Shown here: positions 44,788 through 57,386 of the stretch, piece by piece
How the letters are laid out: each line of letters opens with the position of its first letter
Numbering within the stretch: the first letter of the stretch is position 1
NCBI RefSeq assembly: GCF_010389155.1
Contig: NC_057761.1
Coordinates: 49,772,213 to 49,836,212 of the forward strand
DNA length: 64,000 bases
From: Erigeron canadensis
Lineage: Eukaryota > Streptophyta > Magnoliopsida > Asterales > Asteraceae
Direction of reading: 5' to 3'
Notes under the pieces: generated by a model
Told to the model about the DNA's origin: nothing
Seen by the model: the letters and a program-made list of their open reading frames with translations, nothing else
The model's database searches: none
Program-made: the position numbers and the translations under genes

Positions 44788-45243
44788 TGTACGTTAACTA
44801 AAACCAAAAGGATTTATGGCTTGTGTTAAACATTTTTTTAATAAAATTATTGTATTTTTAGACTTTCTTGTGACAATAAGTTTCTTAATTAAGAAATTAC
44901 TTAGTAATTAATACTCCGTAATACGAGTAGTTAAACTTTAGTGGGACCAAAGGGAAAAATGTACAGCACCATAGCGGTATGGGATACAACACCATAGCCG
45001 TATTGCGGTCTCCCCACCCCAAAAAAGATTGAAAAAGATAAATGTAGTAAGATGAAGAAGTTGGTCATGATTTATGAAACCATTTTGTACCATCTTTCTT
45101 TTTTTCTTTATTGCTTTTTTAAATTAAAGAAAAATGAGGAAAGTAAAATTAGAAATACGAGCATTTTCTGTAATAAGAGATGGAAATAGCTACATGTAAT
45201 ATCAAAATAAAAAGAGCGTGACAGATGAAAGATGAAAAATGCA

Positions 45244-45953
45244 CAGTGTCAGCTTAAGGTTTTTGGGGGCTTAAGCAACATCAGTTTTGGGGCCTATTTA
45301 ATTAGCATACAAAACTAACGTAAACAAAGCAAGCAAAAATGAAAGGTCCTTGCCTTAAGACGGATATACAAAACTATTGTGGAAGTCGCTGATGTGTTGT
45401 ACTACTTGTTAATCTATTGCCTTTCCTTGTGCTAGTACCTGCCTCATTGTGTAGTGTGGAAAGGGTCTTTCATGCCTTTAATTGTTAACTATTGCCTTTC
45501 AAGTGTAAAAACCATCCACTTTTATTAGCTTTTCAATGATCTAATACGTACATGCTGCCTTCATTGTTATTAAGCCTTCGCTCTTATTAAGCTAAGAAAA
45601 ATCCAGAGATGGGATTAAAGACATAGAGAATTGAAAATAAGTGATAATCTAAATACCTTTTATAAACTTAATGCTATAATCATGATAACCCGACAACCAC
45701 TCTTCGAATTTCTCCAGGTGAGTAATGGAATTTTGATTTTCAAGAAATGAGTGATTGGTTGAAACGGTTGATGTTCACTGCAAGCCGATGTTTGTTTTTC
45801 TAAGATTAAAAAACCCTAACTATTTTTATTAATTTTAAACTACACTTTTGTATAATTATAACTTATAAGTGATGTATCGTAAGTTTGGGGGCCTTAATAG
45901 TTGGTGGGCCTTAGGACCATGCCTGACTCACTCTAACTATAAGGCCGACACTG
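45244..45953. mobile_element. hAT-type non-autonomous element (710 bp)
   Basis: Ends CAGTGTCAGCTTAAGG and, on the complement, CAGTGTCGGCCTTATAG. Perfect 8-bp duplications AAAATGCA lie at 45236-45243 and 45954-45961. ggggc(c)tta words repeat inside both ends. No transposase frame. Confidence 0.92.
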
Positions 45954-46120
45954 AAAATGCATCACCCCATAGAGTATTCTTAAAGACAAGGTGAAAATGA
46001 CAAGTAAAAAAGTGAAGATGATTGTATTTACATAGCTTGATGAAAGAAGCCAAATGTGATTTAGTTCTTTTATATATATATATGTTATTTATTTTATTTT
46101 GTTTGGTTATATTATTATAA

Positions 46121-46906
46121 GAGCATTAGGTATGGTTAAACCATACAGAATCATGCAGAACACTACTTCAGCTCCATACCAGCTTTTACTATTTTATCAA
46201 TTTTGGACCGTTATGGATGCAGAATCACGCAGAACGCAGAACATTACTTTTTTATATTTAACTATATAATTTTTTTTCACAATAAATATAAAACGAGTGC
46301 TAGCTATTTTGTAAATATGATTGCCTAACACACTTATATATGAATTTACTTTGCTTAAATTACTACGTACTAACTTACTGATTTTTTAGGTACATATTGA
46401 ATGTTGATAAGAATTCTTTGTCTTCTCCACTTACTCTGCCACTTTATGTTCTCCAAATTAACAGCCAACCATCACAATTTTTTAGTCAAACAATTTCTTT
46501 AAAAATTAAAATACAACTTGCAACTCCTATAAAATTTTGCTGCAAATAAAACCCACCTCTTTTATCTTTTTCTTTCGGTGTTGAACAATTAATCATCACA
46601 GCCACCGGCGGATATATAGAATCCACCATCCTACTACCAAATCTCGCATAAATCAAATTAAATCAACTTCCACAGCTTTTCAAACGACATCGGTTAGTTT
46701 CATTCTAAAATACACAAAAAAACATATTGATAAAACAAAGACAAAGACAGAAAAGGAGAAAGAGAAAGTAACGCCGAGCATCGACTTTCAGATGCCGGAT
46801 CACGACTCAAGGGTCGGCACCGAAAGGGGCGGAATGGTGGCTGGTTCTTTGCCGACATGCCACATCACGTTCGGGGTCGGGGTGAACCCTCCCATACCTG
46901 ATGCTC
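46121..46906. mobile_element. PIF/Harbinger-type element (786 bp)
   Basis: Starts GAGCATTAGGTATGGTTAAA; the right end on the complement reads GAGCATCAGGTATGGGAGGG. TAA lies on both sides (46118-46120, 46907-46909), the Harbinger 3-bp duplication. It carries no transposase. The right part (46780-46890) is GC-rich (gggtcggcaccgaaaggggc). Confidence 0.82.
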
Positions 46907-47241
46907 TAAAGTATCAGGAGGTATAATGAGATATTAAATTTGAAGGTAACTAGTTAAGGAAAAGAAGAGAAAATGATGGTGATGGAAAAATGATGCTGAC
47001 ATGTCATGAAAAAGTTTAAATGAAAAAGATGAATGATTCAAAATGAATTTAACCATTTACCCGATTAACCTACATTTTTTTTTTTCCAGCAACATCAACC
47101 TCTCTATTTCATCTTTTTCACTATTTTTTTTAACCATCCACCTTAAACTTAATACGAGTATCATACAATGTCCCATAATATTCATCCAATAAAAAATGAA
47201 AACAAATATTATTAAAAAATAAAATAAAATGAAATGAGCCG

Positions 47242-47303
47242 CACCTTAACCCAAATCTCATATGTGAAATTTCACCTTAACCCAAATCTCATATGTGAAA
47301 TTT
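47242..47303. repeat. Tandem duplication, 2 x 31 bp
   Basis: Two identical units beginning CACCTTAACCCAAATCTCAT and ending GTGAAATTT, starting at 47242 and 47273, with the first bases of a third at 47304. Confidence 0.9.
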
Positions 47304-47477
47304 CACCTATCCTTTTTAGTGTTTACCTTTTACTAATCCTCTTTAATTATTCACCTATGTGTCACTTTTCTTCACCCGTCTTTTAACAATCATATATATA
47401 AATTTATATTTGTATATAGATATAGATATAGATGTATGTTTTATGGACGGAACTATGAAATATTAGAATTTTACATA

Positions 47478-47767
47478 TCTATAAACCCTTATAAAAGGTA
47501 CCGGAATTAAGAAATTAAACAATTTTTCATTATTCCTAAAATACTCCTACTATAATCCATTATAAAACATATTGAACTCTATATTTTAAGAAATTCAACA
47601 ATCTTTTCAATATCCCCATATTGCCCTTAATACATTACCTCTAAACACAATATCTAACTCACAATCATTTCTTTCTTTCTTTTCTATTTACACACACGCA
47701 TTCCTCCTCCACTGTTTTATATTATTATCACCGTTTAACCGCCGCAACGCGCGAACACCAACCCTAG
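47478..47767 (+). mobile_element. Non-autonomous Helitron, 290 bp
   Basis: Starts TCTATAAACCCTTATAAAAG after A. Ends CCGCCGCAACGCGCGAACAC, then CAACC and CTAG (47764-47767), followed by T. Same family style as 44474-44787. Confidence 0.82.
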
Positions 47768-47889
47768 TATTGCTTAGCAAGATAGATAACCAAAACAAAC
47801 TTTATAAAACTTGATTAGGTTTCATAAATAGTCTATCAAGTATTAATTTAGTGAACAAAGAAACCTTAAAAGTATTCGTTTAGTGATCG

Positions 47890-47891
<2 letters not shown>

Positions 47892-47920
<29 letters not shown>
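47892..47920. repeat. TA microsatellite
   Basis: An uninterrupted run of TA dinucleotides followed by an A run. Confidence 0.9.
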
Positions 47921-47926
<6 letters not shown>

Positions 47927-48199
47927 AGGCAAAATAGAAATGGTCTTTCTTGTCATGTTTAATGCAACCTTACCCATGTTTTCTTCCTTTGTAGGTTGCT
48001 ATCTTGACATTAAAAGTCTGGTCCAATCCTCTTAATTATTCTGCGATGAATGGAAGATATTTATATCTTGAATAATCTTGAAAACTCTCATGATACAAAA
48101 TTACAATTATATACATAAGCCATACTTTAATAAATTAATACGAGTAATACACAGTACAATTTTTTGCTAGCGGCAATTTATATCTTCCTTCGGCAATTT

Positions 48200-48448
48200 A
48201 TATTCTTACTTTCAATCACTCACTGGTATTACCAAGGAAGTTGATGAAAAATTGACCATCCTTGGCTTATGCTTTGGGTCGATCAACACTTCGGCTGGTG
48301 ACTGTGGATAACTAACTGGTAGCTTGTTGCGGGTTGGTTATAGATTTGTTGCTTTGTATTTTTCTGGAACTTTATATTTATTATTTAAGCAACTAGCTCC
48401 TTGCTAGTGGCTTCTTCATTAATAAAATTATGTCGTTTTAAAAAAAAA
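48200..48448 (+). mobile_element. Probable LINE 3' fragment
   Basis: It ends GGCTTCTTCATTAATAAAAT then TATGTCGTTTT and an A run, a plant LINE-type tail like that at 24691. The left limit and target duplication were not resolved. Confidence 0.4.
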
Positions 48449-50296
48449 CTAGCTGATAGCTTTAGCCGAGAGCTAGAACAATTATATAAAATTAATTGCT
48501 AAAGCATTATTTGTTTAAGTGTTTGGCAATTGCTGTTCAAAAAACAAAGTCTTTGACAATTAATTGAAGCTAAAACTAATAAATATAAAATGATGTTGTT
48601 GGCCGAACACAAAAAGATAAACAAATAAAAATCAAAATATTAAATATAACTATATAATGGTTAGAAAAAAAAAAGTACATCAAATGACGTCTTTTACGGG
48701 TATTTGGTCCCAAACTCCCAAATACAGTACGTCTTCGACGTTATATGGGGAGATGTTAAAATGTAGACAACTTTACTCTTACTTAGTGTAAAGGGTGTTT
48801 TCTGGTTCCACCAAAAATAAAAAAGGACTTCCATTCTTGTTGAATATGAAGATCGAACTCATTCTATAACGGTCATTTATGTAATGTACTTTTTCAAGAG
48901 CTCTCATTGGTTTCTAAAAACTATTTCAAAAAACTTCTAGTTACGGGCTTAAAGTATTTATGTGTAAAAAAAAAAAAATAAACCTATAAAAATCAATGAA
49001 TGAGTATATTATTACTTATAGAATAATATGTTCGGCATCATTAATCAACCGGAACAACTTCATTGATTTGCATCGCCAAAAAGGTACAACAACTTCAATA
49101 ATTTGGATCAAGGTGTTCATGCTGGTTGACTCGAGAGACCGCAATTGTCATTGATAGTAGGCATTAGTTGTCTCTCTTCTTAGCTCGTTTCACTTTAAAA
49201 GTTAATGGTGACAAAAACAAATCACCAAGCTTATATGATCTGACTTGGAGAGTTTTGAGTATTATTTAAGACAATATTAACTCATCCAGGTTTGAAACTA
49301 TCCAACTTTCATATCATATTAATATTAATGATTAACTGACTATATATAACGTACATTCGGGTGGTTTTAACGGTTGATGATGGTCTGATGGAAGCCAATG
49401 CTTTGTATTTTCTTAGGTGAAATTATTTGCACCACTTGACATACACGGCCAAACAATTTATGACAAAGGACATGAGTTAATTTATAAGATCAATTCTTAG
49501 AAAAAAAAAACATCTATAAATGTTTAACTCACAATTTAAAAGATGTAATATGAATGTGAGGAAGCTATAAATGTTTAACTCACATCTGGTAATGCATTCA
49601 GTTCGCTTCAAAAATGTGATGCATAAAATGAGTTTAAGAAAAAAGTATACATGCCGGATGATAGGTTCGGTAGACTCGACTCGTTTCGCTCTTTCTTTAC
49701 TTTGAATAAAATGAGTTTGAAAGTAATATACATTAAAAACATAATCGGGTGAAATTCAACCCATGTGGCATGATCCTTTTTTACTTGAACAAATGAAATA
49801 GCTAGATTGTTAGAGTTACACAAAACCTAAATCAACTCGTTTATAGGTAACAAATACCAAGATTAATTGTCACAATTTATGCAAAGTGAGTGAGTGGAAA
49901 GTGACTTGAAAGATAATATAAGTAGTCCAGTACCATATATTTTAATAAACTTTCAAGTTCATGTATCAAATACTTGTATAGATTTTTTTGACATTTGTAC
50001 AATGTGATGAATATAGTTATCCAAAGGTAATGTAGTTTTAAGAAGAAAAAAAATTCTTGATATACAAGGGTGTCAATAATGTCAAATTTGGAGATATATA
50101 TAGTTATAGTTACAAATTATATAATTAAGTTATAAAGCGTTAGAACCAAAAAAAATAAAATAAAAAATATATATACTTGTATATCAACAAACACATATTG
50201 CATAGTTGTGTATATTTTATAAAGATCTGTGATACATCAACTTTTTTTTTTCCATAGGCTGGCTCGAGCTAATGGCTATTTTCAAATAATCAAACA
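48449..50296. other. Gene-free interval
   Basis: AT-rich sequence without recognised genes or clean transposon borders. Short open frames only. Confidence 0.45.
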
Positions 50297-50305
50297 TTCA
50301 AACTT

Positions 50306-50484
50306 GGGAAATGATTAATCCTTCTAACCAAATATCCTAATAATCCTCCTAACTATGAGATGATGACACGTGGAAAAATCAGGGGGCAAGATTATGAAAG
50401 AGAATTAGTGGATAACAAATGTTACCTTCTAAATGTTTTAGGAGGATTATTAGGCTATTTGGTTAGGAGGATTTTTTATTTTCC
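50306..50484. mobile_element. Mutator-type MITE (179 bp) with ~47-bp inverted repeats
   Basis: Both arms contain CTAACCAAATA(T/G)CCTAATAA then TCCTCCTAA in inverted orientation. The left end is GGGAAATGATTAATCC; the right complement is GGAAAATAAAAAATCC. Flanks TTCAAACTT and TACAAACCT agree at 7 of 9 positions, an old 9-bp duplication. Confidence 0.78.
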
Positions 50485-50493
50485 TACAAACCT

Positions 50494-53215
50494 ATTAAGT
50501 ATTAACTTTCAGGCTTTGGATTGATCTTTGGGCTGGACTTGAGCCCATTTGTTATCTGTACGACTTTACTTAATAAGCATGGAATTGGGTGATGTGACAA
50601 ATTGAGTCTGAATGAAATTCAGTATATTGAAATTGGGCCTTTTTGAAAGAAGAAAAAAAACCCAAAATTTAAACATCACATACCAATGTCATGCCAGTAT
50701 CGTGACCCTTTTTTTGTTCTTTAATCTCCTTATACCTAAAAAGGCTTTTTCCTTTCGAGATTATGAGTTCAACTCACATAATAGACACCATGTAAATATG
50801 TGTAGAATCTGTGTGTAATGTAGTCACTTGCATCATAAAGCTACTCGAATAATAAGTCGAGTTCAGCTCGATGTGCAAAAGTTGTTATGGTTGAGCTCAA
50901 ATACTATTGCGTGAGTTCAAGCTTGATAACCTATTTTGCAATGCTCAACTTCAAGAGTTCATAGGAGGACCTAATCTAATCCATTATCACATTGCAAATT
51001 GTTATATTTCTTTGATGTTTATTTTTCAAGCTTTGTGTATTATCAAACGTTAAAGAACTCATATGCAAAAGAAGATTTCATTTATAGTATGTTAAATAGT
51101 TAACTTGACTTTCAGTCACGTATGTGTATAAAATTGAACTAATTTTTTATAACTGTCGGATATTCGACATTATAGGATACTTCACTATATAATGGTGAAA
51201 CCCTGCACATAGTACTTGACTATTAGATGTAGACTGTGGCCATTACGGATGATTCAGGAAAAAAATGTAGATGTTTGTCACTTCAAACAATTGAACCAAA
51301 ACTTGTGAGAAAAATCAAGAATGACTTTAACCAATTGATATAGCATTCATTGCCATGTTAATTACTCGTAACTAATTAGTTGATAATAAACTCACGATAT
51401 AACAAACTTATTGAAATAACGGGGTTCCAATATTTGAAATACAATGTTCACTTTTGTTCAGTTAGTTAATACTTAATTAATGGTTAATGTTATATAGAGT
51501 TTGGGTCGTATCAAAAGACACAACGTTTTACATCTTTTAAGGATAATAATTAAACAAATCATATGTAATCTTTATATTGTTAAATGACCAATAATGTGCT
51601 GTATAGGCTTGCTGACTTAATTGGTACTACCTAATTCATTACTTTACATGACTTTTGACTTTTATATAAATAAATCACAAGGAATTTAACATTAATTTTA
51701 ATTTGTATAGCGCCTGATAACTTTAAGTCTTTGAGCTATATATGAAGACAAAAAATTGTACTGTACCTTTCAAATTTATGAAAAACCTGTTAATTAGTTG
51801 TTTAGTAATTCAACACGTACATTCATTGTGTTATATAGTAGATTTTCGAGTACTTTACCAAAGATTATAGTTTACTTCATATTTATGTCCAAGACAAACT
51901 ACAAATCAAAAGGCGATCGAGCATCGATTACAATTGTGGATTATTGATCATGGTACTTTAATTAGTTAGTGAGACATAATCATATAAGCTTATACCCAAT
52001 ATTAGTGACAAGTGCATCAATACAACTTTTTTGTCCATGTTTTAGGGATGGGTGTTGGATAATTGGAGGGTTATAATTTATTAAAACAATCAAGAAAAAA
52101 CCATCTACTGTTTGTTTCCCATAGAATGATTTGATAAAAAGACCACGGGAATCAGATTTCAAGAAGTTATAAGATGTAAAAATTCAATAAACTGCTTGCT
52201 AGTCATTTTATATTAAGTATATATAATTAAGTACATGTGCAAGAAAACTTTATCATTTGGAACCTTGTTGACAAAATATGAACATCCATGATCAGACAAT
52301 GAGTCATGGTGACACGCTTAATCTCATTAAATTTTTAGTGATATATTTTGCTTGTTTTTTAACTTTTGTTGATTTCCAGAATTTATATTTCAACTATTTT
52401 TATTTTTGGTTACGAGAAGCAATTCCAAATGTTTCTCATTTTAATATATAGTTGCAAAACATTATATATAAACCAAGATGACAACGATATATACATGCAA
52501 GCAATATATACATGTAGCATATATATATTGCTACGGTCTTTTACCGTTTGCCATATTATTTAATTAGTTTGGAATTTCACGTAACCTTTAAAAATAGTCA
52601 ACTTCATTCTTCTATCATGTATATAAAAATCATTCAAATTCAAAATTGAATGGTTAAAGTTTTCAAACGAGTGAAAACACAAAGACGTAGTACATATGTC
52701 CCCTTCACTTAATTCCAACAATATATTAACAGAAGTTATTATATACGAGTAACAATTTTAATTTGGCGTCTACTCAAGTTAACAAAGTGGTCAATTATAT
52801 TCTAACGTACATTTGACAACGTACATGCATTTAACCTTGGAAAGAAAACTACGGTTTTGTAATTTAGAAACAATTAACTTAACGTTGGTACAATTTGTCA
52901 AGTAGATTTGATAGTGACACTCTAATTAAATTAATCCAATAGAATTTAGTAGTTAATGTGAAAACTCGCTATTATAATCGTTGGATTTTGACTTTAAATA
53001 TATATTTCAAAACCAAGTGAGAATGAGTCAATTTGCTATTTCCCTGTGTTAAAATGCCTCATTATTTAATGTAAACTAAGAGAAACGCTTGACTAAATAT
53101 ACGTTATAGAATGTTTACAAAGACCAAATATCATATTTTAATTAAGAAACAAAAATATAGTGATACATAACCCAAAAAATAATGTCAATTTGAAGACGTA
53201 ATATATATATATATA
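50494..53215. other. Long gene-free interval
   Basis: AT-rich sequence with no recognised gene, RNA or bordered transposon. Short frames (for example 50612-50818 and 52366-52563) have no family features. Confidence 0.45.
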
Positions 53216-53260
53216 CTAGATTATTTTCCCACGTAATACGCGAGATAAATGTATTAAGCT
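53216..53260 (-). mobile_element. Helitron-like 3' terminus, minus strand
   Basis: On the minus strand CTCGCGTATTACGTGGG, then AAAATAAT and CTAG (53216-53219), followed by T. The 5' end was not found. Confidence 0.4.
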
Positions 53261-53981
53261 TTAATAATAACATGCTTACAGCATAGTAGATAAGATAAGT
53301 TTTGATCATGATGATATCACTATTCAAAAAATTTTATATATCGAACTTGTTTAGTACGATATACATGTTAGAGTCCTAGTGTAATTGATTAGATTTGTTG
53401 ATAACAAATATGTAAAAGAATGTTATAGTCTTTAGTTGTAAACTGAGTAAGCTTTAAGTTAGGTAAACTATCTTAAGTTAGATCATCTTGGATCTCACCT
53501 AATATTCACATATATTGATGTAATAAGTTAAAAAGTGATTATTTAAGATGCATTAATGTATACCATAACATTTGATATAAATCGAAAACGACGAACAAAA
53601 ATAGAAAACAAAGTTGGTGTAGAAGTCTGCTTGAATTTACGTTTAGCTTGTTCTCTCTCTAATTGGCCTTGAAAAAGTTTGTTGTTAGTTATAGGGGACC
53701 AATAGTACAAAGATCACTATCAAAAAATTCTCTTTATGCAAAGGTCAAAAGATCATTATACGTAGCAAAGATTATATTTTACATTTAAAAAAAATAAAAT
53801 ATAGTTAAAACTTAGGTCTAAATATTCAAAGTATAAAGGCAAATGTTATAATTGACCAATAAAAGTAAATAATAACATTATCATTTTGACTAAAGGCTCG
53901 AATTAAAAGTTAAATCTTTAAGGGTCCTCACTTCTACATAAAATCGGTAAGACCATCTTATCCTATATATATATATATATA

Positions 53982-54184
53982 GGTTTTGGGTAAAATAAAA
54001 CAAGTATTAAAGTAAAATAAATAAAATAATAGGTCTCTCTTTACTGAAAATCACTATGCATCATAAAAATCGTCGGACATCAATTGCTTCGTGAATCTTC
54101 GTGCATCAATTTAACCATGATCTAAGGGTCAAGATCTTGTCCTATTTGTTTTACTTTAATACTTGTTTTACAATACTCAACCCC
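53982..54184. mobile_element. MITE inserted in a TA microsatellite
   Basis: Inverted ends GGTTTTGGGTAAAATAAAAC and, on the complement, GGGGTTGAGTATTGTAAAAC, each followed by AAGTATTAAAGTAAAA. Runs of TA flank both sides (53963-53980 and 54185-54211), so the element sits inside one TA tract. Preference for TA tracts is known for some plant MITEs. Confidence 0.75.
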
Positions 54185-54211
54185 TATATATATATATATA
54201 TATATATATAG

Positions 54212-55575
54212 TGAAGTGATCAAGATAGAAGGTCCTTAAGAAGAGAAAGGAGAAAATGTTCGTTTTTTAATTTTTAACTTGTCTTTTTTATTTTTTTCAC
54301 CTTTTTCATCTTTTGTTTTTTTTTAATTAATTCGATCTATAAAATTTTTTTAAAAAAAATTAAGAAAAATTCTCTAATCCGAGTTAGTGAACTATTCATA
54401 TAAGATATAAGGATAGTAATAAGAGATAGCTGATGGGAATGATAGACTAAAAGGTTGTAGAAAGTGATATATCATAAGGGGTAATCGATAATATGATGAT
54501 ATACCTAACGAATTTCACTCCTAATAATTTATTAGACTATATCATTACATGCTAGACACCTCTAGCACTTAATTAAACATGTATACCTTGACATAATAGA
54601 TAAAGAAAACACTATACGTTGGCATCATTATTTATGGTATCTACCAATGTACACCTTAATTATTTAATTATGAATATATATTACTTCATTATGTTACTAA
54701 TCGATCGATCTATGAGACTATGACTCCCTAAATAATCTTTTTATAAAATTATTATTTTTATTATGATGTTATTATTTATGGTATATTAACATAATTAAAA
54801 AGGGTATATTTTGACAAAATATATAAAGTAAAAGTATTAATATTGTCATTTAAGAAAGATAAAATAATTAAAGTTGATCTAATGGTTCTAAATCAAAGAT
54901 GTAATTCATCCAAGGGTTCCTATTTGTTTAGGAATGAATTTATTACCTTGTTATATATATATTGGTAGATTAGATGCATCATTTTGATAAATATACATCC
55001 AAGATGGATGTACCAAACAAAAAACGTGATATATATATAATCTTAATATAATATAAACATTGTAATAGTTATATATGCAAAAGCTTTAATTTATAATTAA
55101 CCTGAACTTATAATGTTTAGTAATTCAAGCACAAGTTATTATAAAACTTAATTATTAAATATGTCACATCATTATTTAGGTTAATAATGTATATTTGTCA
55201 CATAAAAATAGTTTTTTTTTTTTATATAATATGTATGTATCTCTTAAAAAGCATATATTAACGTGAAAGTGTTTAAACATATTAACTTAATTAAAAGATA
55301 AATAAATGAAATTAACAATATATATGTTAACTAACGTACTGAAAGCACTATATATCGAAATGCAACTAAAAAGTTTTTGGTTAATTATGAACAATCAATA
55401 TTATATTAATGGTGTAGAAAATAATCCAACTATATTAATTTTTAATAAAAGTTGTGGGGTTCTAGATACGTGGGTCATATATCTCACTTGGACATACTTG
55501 AATTATCTTCCATGAAGCTGACCTACATGCAAATAAATAAATACTCATATAGCTATAACATTTCCGGATCAAGGC
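54212..55575. promoter_or_regulatory. Upstream region of the LURP-one-related gene
   Basis: Very AT-rich and without recognised genes. Only the TATA region nearest the gene is assignable. Confidence 0.3.
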
Positions 55576-55584
55576 TATATATAA
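55576..55584 (+). promoter_or_regulatory. TATA box of the LURP-one-related gene
   Basis: TATATATAA, 58-66 bp upstream of the ATG at 55642, in a GGC...AACAAGG context typical of a plant core promoter. Confidence 0.55.
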
Positions 55585-55641
55585 ACAAGGTTTTGCATCT
55601 TCTAATAAGACTTGCTTTCATATAAATTCTCTTTTCGATCA

Positions 55642-56330
55642 ATGAGTAAAATTCATCCTCAAACACTTTCTACTTCTTCTTCTTCTTACATAACATCATC
55701 AATGCCCGAATCATTCACAATATGGATGAAATCTTTAGTTTTCAACACTCACGGATGTACGGTCTATAACTCGAAAGGTGATATCGTCTATCGGGTCGAT
55801 AATTACGACAACAAATGTGGACATGAAGTATACTTGATGGATATTCGAGGCAAAGTTCTCTTTTCCTTACAACAAAAGGTGCGAATTCATTCACATTATT
55901 TATTTTATTCTTTTAGTGTTTTTTTTTTTAATTTATTCTTTGATTTTTAATTAATAATGTGATTATTTTATGGTTTCAGAAATTACGATTATTTGGATGT
56001 TGGGACGGATACAAATGGGACGATTGTAGTTTGGAGAAACAACTTTGGTTTCGAGTACGAAAACATCGTAGTATTTGTATGGCTTCATGTGATCGTAAAA
56101 CAAGAGGATGCACATACAAGGTTGTTAGATTGGATGGAAAATTGTTGGGATTCAAGATTATAGATGAAGATCGAGATGGTGCACTTGTCGCGGAGATTAA
56201 ACAAAAACAAACAACGACGGGGATTAACTTTGGAAATGATGTATTTACGTTAATAGTTCAACCACATATTGATCATTCATTGATCATGGCAATTGTCATG
56301 GTTTATGGGTTGATAAACAATCAAATGTGA
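55642..56330 (+). CDS. LURP-one-related (LOR, DUF567) protein
   Basis: LOR proteins share a tubby-like fold; the founding member is a defence-induced Arabidopsis gene, but the biochemical role is unknown. Two exons, 55642-55878 and 55980-56330, give 195 residues, normal for the family. The one-intron layout is also typical. Motifs are ESFTIWMKSLVFNTHGCTVY, NSKGDIVYRVDNYDN, EVYLMDIRGKVLFSLQQK across the intron into KLRLFGCWDGYKWD, then CTYKVVRLDGKLLGFKIIDE and the C-terminal hydrophobic helix HSLIMAIVMVYGLINN. The upstream in-frame extension lacks family features, so the ATG at 55642 was chosen. No lesion is visible. Confidence 0.92.
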
Positions 56331-56528
56331 AGAAACTAATTATAAATTAAATTAAATACTGATAATATATGTGTAGAATACAGTATATATAGACTATAGT
56401 ATATGAATGTACATACAGTTTAACGTACATCCTCGATCAACTGAATTTCCTCCGAGAGTTGTGATTATTTTCTGCTAATTATTTCATTGATTCTTTCTCG
56501 TACATATAAAACACCTAATTATTTAATA

Positions 56529-56680
56529 GAAAATGTTAAATGTAATCCCTAGGCCGTACTTAATGTGTATACAAAATTTTATATATTTCAAATCAAAAGT
56601 TCAACCCAATTTTATGTTAAGTGTATAATTATATAATGCACCTTAACTGCAATCTTAAGGGATGTGTTTAGCAAAACTCA
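56529..56680. mobile_element. Mutator-type MITE (152 bp), second family member
   Basis: Ends GAAAATGTTAAATGTAATCC and, on the complement, GAGTTTTGCTAAACACATCC. Perfect 9-bp duplications TATTTAATA at 56520-56528 and 56681-56689. Sequence and length match the element at 8889-9043, including an internal tgcaccttaa. Confidence 0.85.
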
Positions 56681-56689
56681 TATTTAATA

Positions 56690-57059
56690 AAGTCATTGGT
56701 CCTTGAGCATTAGCTCAATGCTTCTCCTTTTCAAGTCTTAGGGTGTACATAATAAGTCTCTCCGATCCATGAGGGTTCTTGGGTATACCCAAATTCAAGT
56801 ATGAGGGGATAGAGTTTACCTCTGTTAATCGTCATGCCTTAAGGTCACATTAGTAGGGGTTTTCCTCCATCAGGTATTTGAAATATGCATTTCTACTTCA
56901 AGATGACTTTCTAGCGCGGATTGATTATAACAACGAAAGTTAGACCTTCCGCTGTCGAATCACAACACGAAGTTTTAAATGAAATTCACCTTTTCTTTTT
57001 AATAAAATAAAATTTAGTTTAAGTCATTCCATCAAAATGTAAATCAGTAAATGTATTCA
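56690..57059. other. Repeat-like spacer
   Basis: 56690-56990 (ggtccttgagcattagctca ... ccgctgtcgaatcacaac) has a tagctcaatgc A-box-like word and a cgaatcac word and could be a decayed SINE, but no tail or target duplication was resolved. Confidence 0.3.
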
Positions 57060-57386
57060 TCTATATTTCTTTATAAAAATATCACACCCCCTATTTTTAA
57101 AAATAGTTACAGAATAGTTACATACGCAATTACTAAATTACCCTTATCAAACACCCACTATGAAAAGAGTTTTTATAAAATATCAAATTCACCCTTAGTG
57201 AATTAATTTACACTTTAAACTTTTATTTTTAATAATTAACACTTTAAACCCTTATCTTTTAAAAGATTTCCACTATCACAATTACATCAACCTACACCAC
57301 TTGACACTGCCACCATACTATCACCAACACCATTAGACCGTCTTCCTCACCACCACCACTGCATTACACGGATAACATGCTCCTAG
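57060..57386 (+). mobile_element. Non-autonomous Helitron, decayed
   Basis: Starts TCTATATTTCTTTATAAAAA after A. Ends GCATTACACGGATAACATGC then TCCTAG, but followed by A instead of T. The interior matches 39480-39779 (gtgaattaatttacacttta, cttatcttttaaaa). Confidence 0.6.
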
